DNA of 64,000 nucleotides. Source: Aricia agestis. Lineage: Eukaryota > Arthropoda > Insecta > Lepidoptera > Lycaenidae. Positions within the stretch are counted from its first letter, which is position 1; the number at the start of each line of letters is the position of its first letter. Below the pieces are notes generated by a model, which saw only the letters and a list, made by a program, of their open reading frames with translations, did no database searches and was not told the DNA's origin. The DNA is taken from NCBI RefSeq assembly GCF_905147365.1, contig NC_056418.1, positions 7,315,262 to 7,379,261 of the forward strand. The letters run 5' to 3'. This document shows, in pieces, positions 1-12,204 of the stretch. The translations under genes were made by a program, and so were the position numbers.

Positions 1-480
1 GCTGCAGCGAGTGACGCGAGCGCATAAAATAATTAAAATAATGACAAATAATGACAAACGACAAAATGAGTCATAAAAATAATAAATGTAATTATTAATA
101 GTGACGTAGGTACGTAACATTGAAACAATTGTTATTGAAATGTGCAAATCAGTATGACGCAACTCACATTTCTTACATTTCCTTGAAAGTTTTAACTATT
201 TTTAATTACGTATGTCGGTTGCTAATAAACCAAAAAAGCGTTTAAAATTCCGTTGATTTCTATAACTATACATTTTGTGACGTGGGACTCTACGATCACA
301 TTGAAAATTCAAGTGTCCAGAATGTAATACCCAGATTCTTATTAATTGCCATCAAATATCAATGCAACATTAATACAACTTTGATAAGGTTTCGATGCAG
401 GTTTATAAATAAGTCTACCAGAATCTGATGGCAAAAAGTGAGAAAAGAAATTGACTCTAGCAATACCAGGGTAATTGGAA
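1..480. other. AT-rich non-coding, nothing recognised
   Basis: No open frame with protein-like content, no repeat ends. Probably intron of the GRK gene. Confidence 0.5.
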
Positions 481-644
481 TAAAGCATTTTGATCCTTTT
501 TTAAAAGCTTTTATTTAACTTGCTCTGTATGTATGTAAGTATGTATGTTACGGTGGAATTTTGGAACTCAATTTTAAGGTAGATATATATAACCGATTGA
601 GCTGAAATTTTGCATACGCGTTTAGTTTGGATGACCATGCACGA

Positions 645-1115
645 TATTGTATGTGACATCACTCTAAATCCAAGATGGCAAAATAATTATTTTCTATGCA
701 GTCCTACAATATGGATATTAAATGAAAGGGCTTTTTGAGAGTAACTCGAAAACTAATGTAATGTCATTCTACATCCAATATGGCGGCGCATCCAAGATAG
801 GGGAATAGTTATTTTTAATGCACTTCTATTCTGCAATATGGGTATCAAATGAAAGGGCTCATTGTAAGTAACTCGAAAACGAATGTAACGCCATTCTACA
901 TCCAATATGGCGGCTCATCCAAGATACAGGAATAGTTATTTTTAATGCACTTCTGCAATATGGGTATTAAATGAAAGGACTTACTGAGAGTAACTCGGAA
1001 ACGAATGTAATGGCATTCTATATCCAATATGGCAGCTTAGCCGAGATAGGGGAATAGTTATTTTAAAGTACTTCTGCAATATTAAAAGGGCTCATTGACA
1101 GTAAATTGAAAAATA
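645..1115. repeat. Tandem repeat, about 125-base unit, four copies
   Basis: The phrase TCCAATATGGCGGC or variants recurs at about 774, 901 and 1023, each followed by GATAGGGGAATAGTTATTTT-like and AATGAAAGG-like blocks. Periods are 127 and 122; an older copy starts near 650. Confidence 0.8.
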
Positions 1116-1124
1116 ATATTCAAG

Positions 1125-1303
1125 TCGTATCGTGTCGTGTCGTGCCGTGCGTGTCATGTCGTGTCTTGTCGTGACGTGACGTGTCGCGTCTTGTCGTGAC
1201 GTGACGTGTCGCGTCTTGTCGTGACGTAACGCGACGTGACGTTTCGTGTCGTGACGTGACGTGACGTGACGTGACTTTACGTGACGTCACGTGACGTGAC
1301 TGA
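1125..1303. repeat. CGTGA/CGTGT pentanucleotide minisatellite
   Basis: Low-complexity array of CGTGT, CGTGA and GACGT words. The open frame across it is an artefact. Confidence 0.9.
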
Positions 1304-1407
1304 CAGCCGGGTTTCATAAAATGCCCGGTTGAATCCGGTCCCTTTTGTTAAATGAAATTTAACTTTTTAGTTATGCAAAAATCTAGCCAGAGATAACTAA
1401 AAAACAA

Positions 1408-2982
1408 AAAATAAATTAAAAACAAAAAACTTTTTGAAAAAAAGCTTTTATTTAAATAGTCTAAAAAGAACAAAATAAATTTCTCCTTAAAAATTTTAAC
1501 TATTAAGTTATAATCCTAAATATATTATACAATTTGCATGATAATAAAAGCTTGTCGCGAGACTTAACAAATATAGTTATATACTAGATGTCCCGCGCGG
1601 CTTCGCCCGCGTAAATTAGAAATTTTACAGAATCCGTAGGTACATTTTCCCATAAAAAATATTTCCCCCGTTTTTCCCACATTTTCCTGAGTTTCTTCTG
1701 TCGTATTAGTCTTAGAGTAATAATATAATATAACCTTCTCGATAAATGATGAGTCTTACTCGATAAATGATCTATCTAACACTGAGATAAGTTTTTAAAT
1801 CGGACCTGTAGTTTCTGAGATTGACGCGTTCAAGCAAACATACTCTTCAGGTTTATAATATTAGGTAGATATAGATTTTTTTTAATTATCGCTTGACAAA
1901 CTCGAGTCTCGATCTAAAAGACTATGAAATGGTATAATATGGTAGTGATGATGATGATGATGATGATGAAGAATGTAATTTGCATAGTAGCATATGCTTT
2001 CTGTTCTTAAAACAACGCCGAAACTCCCAAACTTGTATCTATAAAGAATCAGGGATTCTCTCAGCACCTTCCGAACCACGGTATACCAGGTATATCTCGG
2101 TGCAAAATCTTACTTGTTGGTAGCATATGCTTAGAATACTTCTCACGAAACCGAAGTCACCATATGTTTCCCTATAAGTTTTGAGGAGTTCCCTCGATTA
2201 CTTATGGATCCTTCATCAGATCACCACTTTTCTGAATATAATACCAAATTGGGATGATACCCTATATACCAAAAGAAAAATTTTGAAAATCGGTTAACAA
2301 ACGGCGGAGTAATCGTTGAATATAAGAAAACGAACATAACACCTCCCCCATTTTGAAAGTCGGTTAAAATTGTAGCCTATGTGTTATTTATTTAATATTT
2401 TAATCAGCACATGAATTGAATAACAAAATTTTTTTCAAATTAATCGTAGTACCATCTGTCAGGACAAACTAAAATTGAAATAGAATAATATTGAATGCGA
2501 TGATAGCGCCGTCCGCCGGATCTAATGTAAAACATTCCAAAATCAACAACTCCTTATAAATAAGAAATTAATTGAAAAAACATTTTCCAGTAGACCAAAC
2601 TGTAAATCTAAACCATTCTCGAATCTCCACGAACACACACAAAAAAATTCATCAAAATTGGTCCAGTCGTTTAGGAGGAGTTCAGTCACATACACACGCA
2701 CACAAGAAATATATATATTAAGATAAGTATAATATAAATTGGTACTAGTTTATTTACGCCTTAAATAAAAAAATAAAAAATATAGTTATATATAAGTATA
2801 ATATAAATTGGTACTAGTTTATTTACAAATCACGCGACAAGCTTTTATTATCATGCAAATTGTATAATATATTGAGGATTATAGCTTAATAGTTAAAATT
2901 TTTAAGGAGAGATTTATTTTGTTCTTTTTTTTCTTCTATTTAAATAAAAGCTTTTTTCCAAAAAGTTTTTTGTTTATAATTT
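1408..2982. mobile_element. DNA element with roughly 150-base terminal inverted repeats
   Basis: Bases 1408-1560 are the inverted complement, with scattered changes, of 2832-2982 (shared AAGCTTTTATTATCATGCAA-type core). The interior has no transposase and holds a Helitron-like piece (1584-1875) and a LINE-tail-like stretch near 2600-2725. Superfamily not assigned. Confidence 0.7.
1584..1875 (-). mobile_element. Helitron-like non-autonomous element (family A type)
   Basis: Read on the minus strand it starts TC after an A and ends CTAG before a T. A hairpin-prone CGCGCGG/GCCCGCG block precedes CTAG. No coding capacity. Confidence 0.6.
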
Positions 2983-3309
2983 ATTCCTTATAGCGGCTGA
3001 TTCTGTGTGAAACATGAAAATATAAAAATTTATCCAATGATAAAGGATATTTTTTGAAAATCTGACATCAAAATTTGCCAGCAGATCCTGGTAGACCTAT
3101 ACAAAATAGTATTGTCAGGAAATGTCAAACACATTGGGTGTATTCCCATGAAAGTCAAAGAAACATCCAACTGATTTTGGGGTTTCGACTTTCGAATGGT
3201 TATTCTGTTTCATAGAAGCCTTACTTGTATTTAAACTCTATGCTGTATTTTCGATGAAAACATCGAAATCGTTGATGGTTGACGGTTTTTAGCCATTAAA
3301 TTTAAAAAA

Positions 3310-3540
3310 ACCGGCCAAGTGCGAGTTGGACTCGCCCATGAAGGGTTTATTTTTATGAAATTAAGAGGTTATTGATTTATTTTCATATTTAAGTTGATTT
3401 AATGAAAGTTAAATTAAGATTTCGATTTATGACGTATAAAAAAACTACTGGCTAGATCTCGGACGGCCAGACAGACAGACAGACAGACAGACATGACCAA
3501 TCTATAAGGGTTCCGGTTTTTGCCATTTGGCTACGGAAAA
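3310..3540 (+). repeat. Dispersed lepidopteran repeat (CCAAGTGCGAGT type)
   Basis: Starts with GCCAAGTGCGAGTTGGACTC and ends with a (GACA)n run and GGTTCCGGTTTTTGCCATTT. Same family as 41850-42596, 10230-10310 and 52510-52790; it looks like the tail of a LINE or its non-autonomous partner. Confidence 0.65.
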
Positions 3541-3734
3541 CGAATACGAAAACTACAATAAACGATGCCGTAGTGTTTATTTCAAGAGACTCGGCCGCTT
3601 ACGTTCTTAATTAACGTCCAGCTCTGGTTGGATGGATGCAGATGGACTATTTATTGATGACCACATACCACATTGTTAACTAAACTAGGTGATTAACTGC
3701 TGAACATCGAAATACAATATGTTACATGATAATA

Positions 3735-3951
3735 CAGGGTGTAACACAACTGAGTGACAATTATAGGTGTATAAGCCGGGAAACAGAGTTCGCTGTGAAT
3801 ATAGCAGCGCTAAAAGTGTAACTTTTTTACAATGGAAAAAACCATTACGTTCGCGCGCTTGCACATACAAAAATTGCTCTTCCAGTGAACTCTATATACG
3901 GGACACATACATATTACATGAAGTATTATTACTTAGTTTTGTTACACCCTG
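3735..3951. mobile_element. Foldback MITE, family C copy 1
   Basis: CAGGGTGTAAC...GTTACACCCTG flanked by TA on both sides, suggesting a Tc1/mariner-type target. Internal arms share GCAGCGCT and AGTTC...GAACTCT blocks with the copies at 15983, 30008, 45626 and 53396. Confidence 0.8.
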
Positions 3952-3989
3952 TATATTGACCGTTCAAATATGTCTCCGATTACTATCAC

Positions 3990-4800
3990 GTATTCGGGGA
4001 AACTAAAAATGGTTCACCGACCAGAGATAGACAACCATCTAAAGCATAGTAAAAGGAGGGGAAGTAAGTTATCTTCATACAAAGGCACCGCGCGCGGCTT
4101 GTATGTGTGCGCCATAGTATCAATGCGTCGCCACGTACGGCAGACAACAAAATCTCGGCCAGTTTAGCTTCGTGGGTACCGTCGAGATTTGTTGTGTGCG
4201 GTACGTGGTGACGCACTGATACTATGGCGCACACATACAAGCCGCGCGCGGTGCCTTTGTATGAAGATAACTTACTTCCCCTCCTTTTACTATGTCTAAA
4301 GTCTAAAGCGCCTTGGTGTACATTTCGTGAATTTATTGGTTTTTCATAGTGTGGTTAGTGGTATATCGATACAGCGAATGTTTTGTAACGATATGGCAAA
4401 TTCGCGATAACAAAGTATTGTTACATCAATTATCCCGTAATAACGGATCATTTGGTGTGCATATTGAGCGTTTACACACTCAATAGTTATGGTTATCAAT
4501 TATGCAGGCTTATCAGCACGAGCATTCATTGTGATCAATATAATCGGGGAACTAAAATTGATTGACCGACCAGAGTATAACAACCAGCTAAAGCGCCTTG
4601 GTGTACATTTCGTTTTGTTGGCTTTTCCATAGTGTGGTATTTCGATGCAGCAAATGTTTTGTAGCGATAAGACAAATTCGCGATAAATTTTGTTATATCA
4701 ATTATCAAATAATAACGGCTCATTTGGTCTGCATATTGAGCGTTTCACACTCAATAATTATGGTTATCAATTATGAAGGCTTATCAGCACGAGCATCGTG
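3990..4800. repeat. Tandem duplication, second unit from about 4543
   Basis: The block from GGGGAACTAAAA through CAATTATG.AGGCTTATCAG occurs twice. The first unit is interrupted by the foldback element at 4045-4294; the second is not, which dates the insertion after the duplication. Confidence 0.8.
4045..4294. mobile_element. Near-perfect foldback element, hAT-like
   Basis: 250 bases with arms of about 110 bases, ends CATAGTAAAAGG/CCTTTTACTATG, flanked by TCTAAAG on each side (7-8 base duplication). No coding capacity. Confidence 0.8.
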
Positions 4801-4869
4801 TCACAATGTTAGTTACCGTACTCCTCCGAAACGGCTTTACTGATTTTTACCAAATTTTATACCTATGCA

Positions 4870-6110
4870 TATTCAGTAGGTCTGAGGATCGGCTACTGGC
4901 CACTTTTTATATTGATAAGTGCATTTGTTGAATAAATAATAGTAAATTATTACAACTCGAGACTGACGGCGACCATTGATTGTGAGACGGGATAGCGATG
5001 GATGTTGCCATGGTCCATGATATACGGCGAAATACTTTATATGGCAAAACAACGTTTGCCGGGACAGCTAGTGGAATTATAATATTATAGAGATAGTAGT
5101 CCTATTATAGAGATAACCAGGAACGCAGCAACAATGACATACTCGTAGTGTCGAAAATCCTAAAATCTCGCAACGTCGCTACGAGTAGAGCTAGAATCAT
5201 GAAAGGAACTCTACTTGTTTTATGATCGCGTTATAAGATTTTATTTAAAGAAATTTGCATTGTAACTACCAGGAAAACAGCGATACTACAGAACAATAAT
5301 ATATGTATTGTTATTAATTAGTGTTTGAACACACTATGTCGAAGGTAAGCGATCGTTTAAGTTTGTAGAGACAAGACGAGGCCATGCATTTTTAAATGAG
5401 CCATACAAAATTGGAACAGGCATCTTCTTTTGTTGTAGTAGCATTGGAAGGAAAACTTCAGTTTTGACTGGTTCATTAGTAACCGAAAACAATAAAGTAA
5501 CTGGTATTTTCTCCTGGGGAGACAAAAATTGAAAATCTCTACCATTTGTGATCCTAAATATTAGTTACTATCAAACCTGGATACGGCAGGATCTATTGAA
5601 ACTTAGAAATTGATGAAAATTTATTATAAATTCCTTCCTGATTGATCATTAAAAAAAATAAAAATAATAAAATTGTTTTATTTCTGAATAAATTTAAAAT
5701 CAAGTACTTTCAGAATTTGTACATGTTGCCTACCAACGGTTCGGGAACTAAATGCATGCTGCCTCGCCGCGTACCAATGTGAACCGACCCTTACAGTAAT
5801 TAAGCGTGTAAGCTGTGTGACCCGTTACCTCTTATCGTGTTATTTACACACGCCTCAATTATTGACGCACTAAACAGACATAAGGTGATCTTTTGCGTCA
5901 CTAAATGGGTTTTGTTACATTTGCGCCGCGTTTAATTATTGATGATTCATTATAATATCATTTTACTTAATCATAAATCATATTAATATCAAGAGATCGT
6001 TTGAATTCCAAAAGCCATATACAGAAGATTATTAAATCGCTAAATTGACCATTGCTAGTCATCTCATTTTTTTCCCACCATTACTACAAAAACCTTTTTA
6101 TTCTCTCAAA
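4870..6110. other. Non-coding, one open stretch of unknown origin
   Basis: Nothing convincing. A minus-strand frame at 5334-5545 (PVTLLFSVTNEPVKTEVFLP and on) has protein-like content but no splice frame or family I know; it may be a transposon remnant. Confidence 0.3.
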
Positions 6111-6118
6111 GGCTCATA

Positions 6119-7405
6119 CGAGGGCTGCTATTTATGTATCCGGAATTAAAAAAAGAAACAAACATATATCATTTAATATGTTTGCTTTTCAAAATATTCG
6201 CCGCGATGATCGACACACTTTTGCATACGCTGGAACCAATTTTCATAGCACTTTTTCCATTCTGATTGAGGTATCTCCAAAACGTGCATTTTGAACGCAT
6301 AAACAGCCTCTTCGCGGCTCGAAAAACGTTGACCACGTAATTTGTTCTTCGCGTATGGAAATAAAAAGAAATCGTTAGGTGCCAAATCAGGGCTGTACGG
6401 CGGATGACCAGTCAATTCGATCTTTTGACCCTCCAAAAACTGAGTTGTTTCAGCTGAGGTGTGACAGCTAGCATTGTCGTGATGTAATATAATTCTGCGT
6501 TGTCGGTTGTCCTTTCTTATTTCTTCAAAGACTTCTGGTAAACAAATGGTCGTATACCATTTAGAATTAACCGTTTTACGATTCTCTAATGGCACTGTAG
6601 CCACATGTCCATTAATTCCAAAAAAACAGGCGACCATTTACTTCAAAGTACTTTTTGCACGAGTAACTTTTGTTGGTTTCGGCTCATCTTGGAACACCCA
6701 CACCGTTGACTGTTGTTTAGTTTCGGGGTCATATGCATAGATCCAAGATTCATCACCTGTGTAGATATTATAAACGGCTTTTGACGTACCACGGTTGTAT
6801 TTTTTTATCATTTTTTTGCACCAATCGACACGAGCCCGTTTTTGATCGATTGTCAAGTTGTGCGGAATCCAACGCGAACATATTTTTTTTACAGCCAAAT
6901 GTTCGTGTAATATCTTATGTATGCTCGTCATACTTATGCCTAAGGACACCTCTATCTCGCGATATGTAACATGACGATCACGCATTATTAGTTCCCGCAC
7001 AGCATCTATATTTTGTGGGACAACAGCTGTTTTTGGGCGACCTTCTTTATTTTCATCCGTGAGCATAGACCGCCCACGATTAAACTCACTGTACCAGTGA
7101 TAAACAGTGGTTTATGATGGTGCTTCATCTCCAAAAGTTGCGGTGAGTTGAATAAAGCACTGTTGTTGATTTAGCCCACGCCGAAAATCGTAGTAAATCA
7201 TTGCACGAAAATGTTCACGCGTTAAATCCATGGCAAATGAAGACACGCAATGTTCAAAATGACGCCACAATGGAAAAATAATTGACAGTCACATGAAACA
7301 AAATGTATTCTTCAACCAAAGAGTTCTATTTTCAAATGTTGTAATTACTTTTTAAATATTGTTCTTGTAAGTGGCCAGTTCCGGATACATAAATAGCAGC
7401 CCTCG
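6119..7405 (-). mobile_element. mariner element, copy 1 (inactivated)
   Basis: 1287 bases bounded by CGAGGGCTGCTATTTATGTA and its complement, with TA duplicated at both ends. Very close to the intact copy at 21683-22974. Confidence 0.95.
6173..7231 (-). pseudogene. mariner transposase pseudogene
   Basis: Same frame throughout as the intact copy but with two nonsense changes: codon 40 (AAA to TAA at 7114-7112) and codon 198 (CAA to TAA at 6640-6638). A small deletion at the 3' end replaces the normal stop and adds two residues. No frameshift between the nonsense codons, so decay is recent. Confidence 0.93.
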
Positions 7406-7537
7406 TAATACGTGGCAACAAATTCAATTAGTAAAGTAAATAAATAAAATAAAAATAATTTAATATCAGACAAAAAAGTCCATAATATTAAGAAATGTTT
7501 TGTTACAATCTAATTATAATAACAATTACGATGCCGC

Positions 7538-8065
7538 TCATCTTGCTACCCAGACATGTAGCTCAGTGAGTCTGCGAAGGAGTGCAGAGTCAATTCTCTC
7601 CGCTATCATCTTTAGGACACTATTCCGGCTTTCTCGAACTCTATGCACCACTGACGCTACTTTTTTGCGCATAATTGCATAGAAGTCGTCGACTCCTGCA
7701 TCGGCAAACATCCCGGATGCACTGCAGTAACGAGGGAGCCGCAATAGAGACCTGAATATGTTATTGTAAAGGACCCGCAAGGCGCCATAGGTCCGTTGAG
7801 TAAGGCTGGCCCACAGACCACAAGTGTAAAACGTCTGACAAAATGCTTTAAAAAGCGCTATCTTAACAGGCGCTGTACACCTGGCAAACCTGTGTGCCAG
7901 CCTATTACCGCGGACCGATAGCGCCCTGCGCTCCCTCGCAATATCCTCCTCATTACTGAGAGTATCTGTGATCTGTCACCACGTGACCGAGATATTTAAA
8001 TTTTGTAACACGACTTGGAGGTACTCCGTTAAGTAAAGGTGGTGGACATTCTTGATGATTTACAG
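7538..8065 (-). pseudogene. LINE reverse transcriptase C-terminal remnant
   Basis: Encodes KFKYLGHVVTD, then, after a frame break, ERRALSVRGNRLAHRFARC, FCQTFYTCGLW and LPRYCSASGMFAD. This C-terminal block is typical of lepidopteran jockey/CR1-group LINEs (recalled). 5' truncated. Confidence 0.8.
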
Positions 8066-8656
8066 TGCATGCTCCCATTAATCAGAAGAAAATAGCAGGA
8101 ATCGGCAGTGTCCCAAAATTCCTTTCCCGAGCAAAGCGGGAGACAGCAGCCGATCTGGTAGAAACCAGATTACCGCAAAGAGATTGTTAATAGCAGCGAC
8201 CTGAATTATTAAACAAATGTGGCATTCCGTATATAATACGAAACACAGACAGTCTGACGTTGTAACTTGTAATCCTTAGATATTGGATCCAATACACATC
8301 AAATAGGTAAAAGGGAACGTAACTTCTGCGCTCCATTGGGAAAGTTTGTGTGGACTCTCGGTGAGGCATAACACGATATCCTTGAATTCGTACATTGACC
8401 GTTAATAAATATTCAATATTTTCCGAACATCGCCTCCTCGAATAAAAAGTATTACGTCCATTATTGGGACTAAAGCTCCGCTGCGAGCTGGCGTCGCGCC
8501 AAAAGTATCTACTTAACAGAAGTCTCAACACAAACAAATATTTCTGGAAACGCTGATACAATGTTATCTATGGAGTTTTCAACGAATTACCCGTCGAAAT
8601 CACATGGAAATGGCTCCGTTCTTTTGATATTTTGTTAGGGTTCCATAGTAACTACA

Positions 8657-9009
8657 CGCCTCCGTGGTCTAGTGGTAGGTATAGAGCGCGGCTTTTGACT
8701 CGGAGGTAGTGGGTTCGATTCCCGCGTTGGAAACATGTTATTTCCAAGTTTGGTTAGGACAATGCAGGCTGATCACCTGATTGTCTGACAAGTAAGATGA
8801 TCCATGCGTCCGATGGGCATGTAAAAAGTCGATCCTGCGCCTGATCTCTCGCCGGTCGTGTCAGTCTTCCGTCCCACTGGGTTATGAGAGTAAAGGAATA
8901 GAGAGTGCTCTTGTGTACTGCGCACACACTTGGGCACTATATAATTACTCCTGCGTAGCTGGCCATGAAACCGGCCACCGTCACCGAAACCGGTGTGGGA
9001 GCTATTATT
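8657..9009 (+). mobile_element. Intact tRNA-derived SINE
   Basis: tRNA-like head with A box TGGTCTAGTGGT and B box GGTTCGATTCC (8712-8722), a unique body and a short (ATT)n tail. Flanked by a perfect 12-base duplication ATAGTAACTACA at 8645-8656 and 9010-9021. A related body fragment lies at 56010-56200. Confidence 0.92.
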
Positions 9010-9171
9010 ATAGTAACTACAAGAAACCATTATAATGTAGCTTCAGTATGTTACTTAGTCTGTTCATAAACTTCGATAACGTAAAACCTAATACTTTACA
9101 TTACTTTTTTATTTGAAATAGTATTCAAATAAAAAAGACTAATTGTCTGGTCAATACCACCATGGAATGTA

Positions 9172-9324
9172 AGGCTGCGTTTCCACTGAAGCGGAGCGGA
9201 GCTTAGCGGTGCCGTATTGACCAATCACCGTGCTCGAAATCTTCGCTGTCATTCCGCTGGAATAGCACGATTGGTCAATTCGGGCACCGCTAAGCTCCGC
9301 TCCGCTTCAGTGGAAACGCAGCCT
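9172..9324. mobile_element. Foldback MITE with AGGCTGCGTTTCCACTGAAG ends
   Basis: Arms of about 60 bases contain GCGGAGCGGAGCTTAGCGGT and its complement. No coding capacity. Confidence 0.8.
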
Positions 9325-9499
9325 AACACTGGCAGCCTCACGAGCGTAGTATGTATTTATTATAGTCACTGTACAAGTGAATGGTTTGAATCTTCAGAAC
9401 TCCCCTCTTGGCTACGCTTAGAAAACCTAATCACTTTACATGTTTTTCAAAACATATTTTTCTTAAATTACTGCATCGACAGATGATTCCATATTTATC

Positions 9500-10230
9500 G
9501 TGTATTAATCGTAAGATACAGTAAGATGGTTTTAAAAGTTTCCAGCGTGTGTAATGACTGTGTTTACTTTCACTAATCTAATTACGGTAAAGAGGTTAAT
9601 GTTTCAGCTTTTCGAGGGTATGGATTATTGGCCGGATCATATTTCGCAACAATAGGGATGATGACAAGGTCAAAGGTTAGCAAATTTTGTTAATAAAATA
9701 AAGAAATCACGGTAAAAAATAAGTGTTCCCAAAATTTCAGCTCGATAGCATTTGTTTTTTTTTTGTTATGCGCCTTCAAAGTTGGATAATCAAGTCGATT
9801 TTTTTTTCAATTAAATTTCTCAATATTTGTATACCATTCGATAACTTATGCAATTTAAAGCAACTTTTGTTATGAAATCACTTTCATAAACGCAATATTT
9901 AATACACCTATCAAACAAAGTTCTCTCCCGATGCGTACAAACTACGAAAGAGTGACGTCAGTCTTTCGTAGCATATTTGTATGGAGCGTTTCGGGCATGT
10001 CTATTTTATGAGATGTTTGAATTGTCATATCTTGGTAAATTTTTAACCTATGAGAGTCATTCTTTCAGCGATGTTTTTATTTTTTAAGGGTCTTTCAATT
10101 ACCAATAAGAAAAAAAATAGTCATCAAGCCTATTAAGTAAACATTAAAGTGTACTGTATGTTTCCTGTTCTTTTGGATAAAATATATTTTAACAACAAGT
10201 TGTATTCAGATACAAAAAAAAACAATATTT
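9500..10230. other. AT-rich non-coding with one short dyad
   Basis: CTACGAAAGA...TCTTTCGTAG near 9945-9973 is a 10-base-arm dyad around GTGACGTCAG. Otherwise nothing recognised. Confidence 0.4.
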
Positions 10231-10310
10231 TTTTCGCTTTATAACGGTCGCGGTAGTCGGTACGAAACCCTTCGTGCGCGAGTCCGACTTGCACTTGGCC
10301 GATTATTATT
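10230..10310 (-). repeat. Fragment of the CCAAGTGCGAGT-type repeat
   Basis: Complement of the repeat start: ACGAAACCCTTCGTGCGCGA, then GTCCGACTTGCACTTGGCC. Confidence 0.65.
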
Positions 10311-10558
10311 TTTTTACTTAACCACTAATTACGTCTTCAAATACAAACAGGAAGTACTATTTTTATCCACAGAACCCGAGAGGCGATCAAAGCAATTAAG
10401 CGTGTTTTAAATTAAGAGCCCCTTCGCAAATTCCAAGTTAATGATGATCCCTGCAGACTTACAGCTAATCACTCTCCAATCAAAATTACTTATTTAAATA
10501 AAAAAAATATTATTTGCACTTCCCTTAAACAAAATAAAGTTGTCGGTTTATTTTCGGA

Positions 10559-10719
10559 CTAGATGACGCCCGCAACTCCGTTGCGTCAAAATTCGTTTAT
10601 CGCGCGGGAACCGTACATTTTCCGAGATAAAAACTATCCTATGTCCTTTCTCGGGACTCAAAGTATCTCCATGCCAAATTTCAGCAAAATCGGTTCAGCG
10701 GTTCGCGCGTGAAGAGGTA

Positions 10720-10753
<34 letters not shown>

Positions 10754-10799
10754 AGACAGACACACTTTCGCATTTATAATATTAGTATGGAAGTATGGA
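10559..10799 (-). mobile_element. Helitron-like element, family A
   Basis: On the minus strand begins TC (after A) and ends with hairpin GCAACGGAGTTGC eight or so bases before CTAG and a T. Contains a (GACA)n tract. Confidence 0.75.
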
Positions 10800-11032
10800 T
10801 ATTGAACATAAGGGCAAGTTAAAATTCTTGTTGATTCTCACATTTGGGCAGTCGAAGAGACGCGTCATGTTTTTCGCCAAAGCATATTCTTCACTATTGT
10901 TCTATTATTATTTTCAAAACTTCTGCTGTGAAAATATGGGAGCATCGACGCTTCGATTCTGCCCCAGTGCCAGTGTAAGTTGAGCCTTAGGGTAAGTTCA
11001 CATTGCAACGTATCGTTAAACTAGGTTTAGCC

Positions 11033-11502
11033 CAAGGGTGGCTAACACGCGGCCCACGGGCCACATGCGGCCCGCCGTCTGTTACCTTGTGGCCGGCGGA
11101 GCCAAGCACATTTGTTTAAAGTAAAAAAAGTTAATACTTACTAAAATTACTTTATCATAATTCATACCCACTATAAAAAGCAAACAAACACTTCTTTTCT
11201 TTTACTTTTAAAATAAAAGCTCTAACTTCCGCACTCAGAGTAGAACATTAATTAGTTAAATGTAATTAATTCAAAATTTTGACATAAGCCCCATACATTA
11301 TCTGTCAAACTCTTCATTAAATCGAAGGTTAATCGTAATTAAATGTCTCTGAGTACGGCGGTAAGTTCTAATAGGAAAAAAATTAGTATCTGATTTTTAC
11401 TTTCATTCCACTACGAGTATACATAAAATTTGGTAGTGCGGCCCGGGGTAAAATTCTACTTCCAAATTTCGGCCCAAGTGTCGAAAAGGTAGGCCACCCT
11501 TG
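11033..11502. mobile_element. hAT-type non-autonomous element
   Basis: Ends CAAGGGTGGC/GCCACCCTTG, flanked by a perfect 8-base duplication GTTTAGCC (11025-11032 and 11503-11510). Interior contains CGCGGCCCACGGGCC and GTGCGGCCCGGGG blocks; no transposase. Confidence 0.9.
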
Positions 11503-12204
11503 GTTTAGCCAGGCCTGTCCCACTCGCGTGTTTAGGTATCGAACTGTAAGTACCCCTTTAAAGGGGCAGATCGCAAGGGACTCATAAGCGAGCGGTGACG
11601 CGCGCGCAAGATTTTTTCGTCGCATATATCTACGTACTGATTTAACCGCTGTGACAGAATCGTTATTAATCTGATAAATATGAACAATTGAAAAAAGTCA
11701 AAGAAATATTTCAATAAAGTAATTTAAGACTTTAAAATACAAAAAAAGATTAAAAAAAAATACACAAACACAGCAAATAAATTAATTTGTTACAAACAAA
11801 CCGCATACTACACATAAATAAACACAAGTTTCTAGGTTTAAGTTGTAAAAAATTCCTGACCAGCTCCTACACTATAATCGAATATAAAACCATTATAAAA
11901 TATACGTTTGGTTACTATTTGATTATTACTATAAAAAAGTTTGCTATTAGTAGCTATAGTAATTAAAAGAAGATTATTATATTTTCTAAAAGGTGACAAT
12001 CTTGATTTCGTCAGAAAGGGTGCCTCTTACGCGATAGAAAGAGAGCGGACATGTAGGCAAATATAATTGTAGGCACCTAGCACTGCGCGGTCGGAATTTG
12101 AACTTTATAGTATCGCAGCAAGAGTTGTTATTTTTTTAAACGGGTTGCACGAGTGAGAAATCTGTTGGTACTACTAATATATATTCTGTGGTTTAGCCCA
12201 TATT

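Noticed and set aside
1120..1317. Arg/Thr/Ser-rich open frame on the minus strand
   Set aside because: Artefact of the CGTGA/CGTGT minisatellite.
5334..5545. Additional GRK exon
   Set aside because: The peptide does not match any part of the GRK family and the splice borders are poor.
8660..8730. tRNA gene
   Set aside because: Has A and B boxes but continues into a SINE body with target duplications; not a mature tRNA fold. Same reasoning for 42320-42398.
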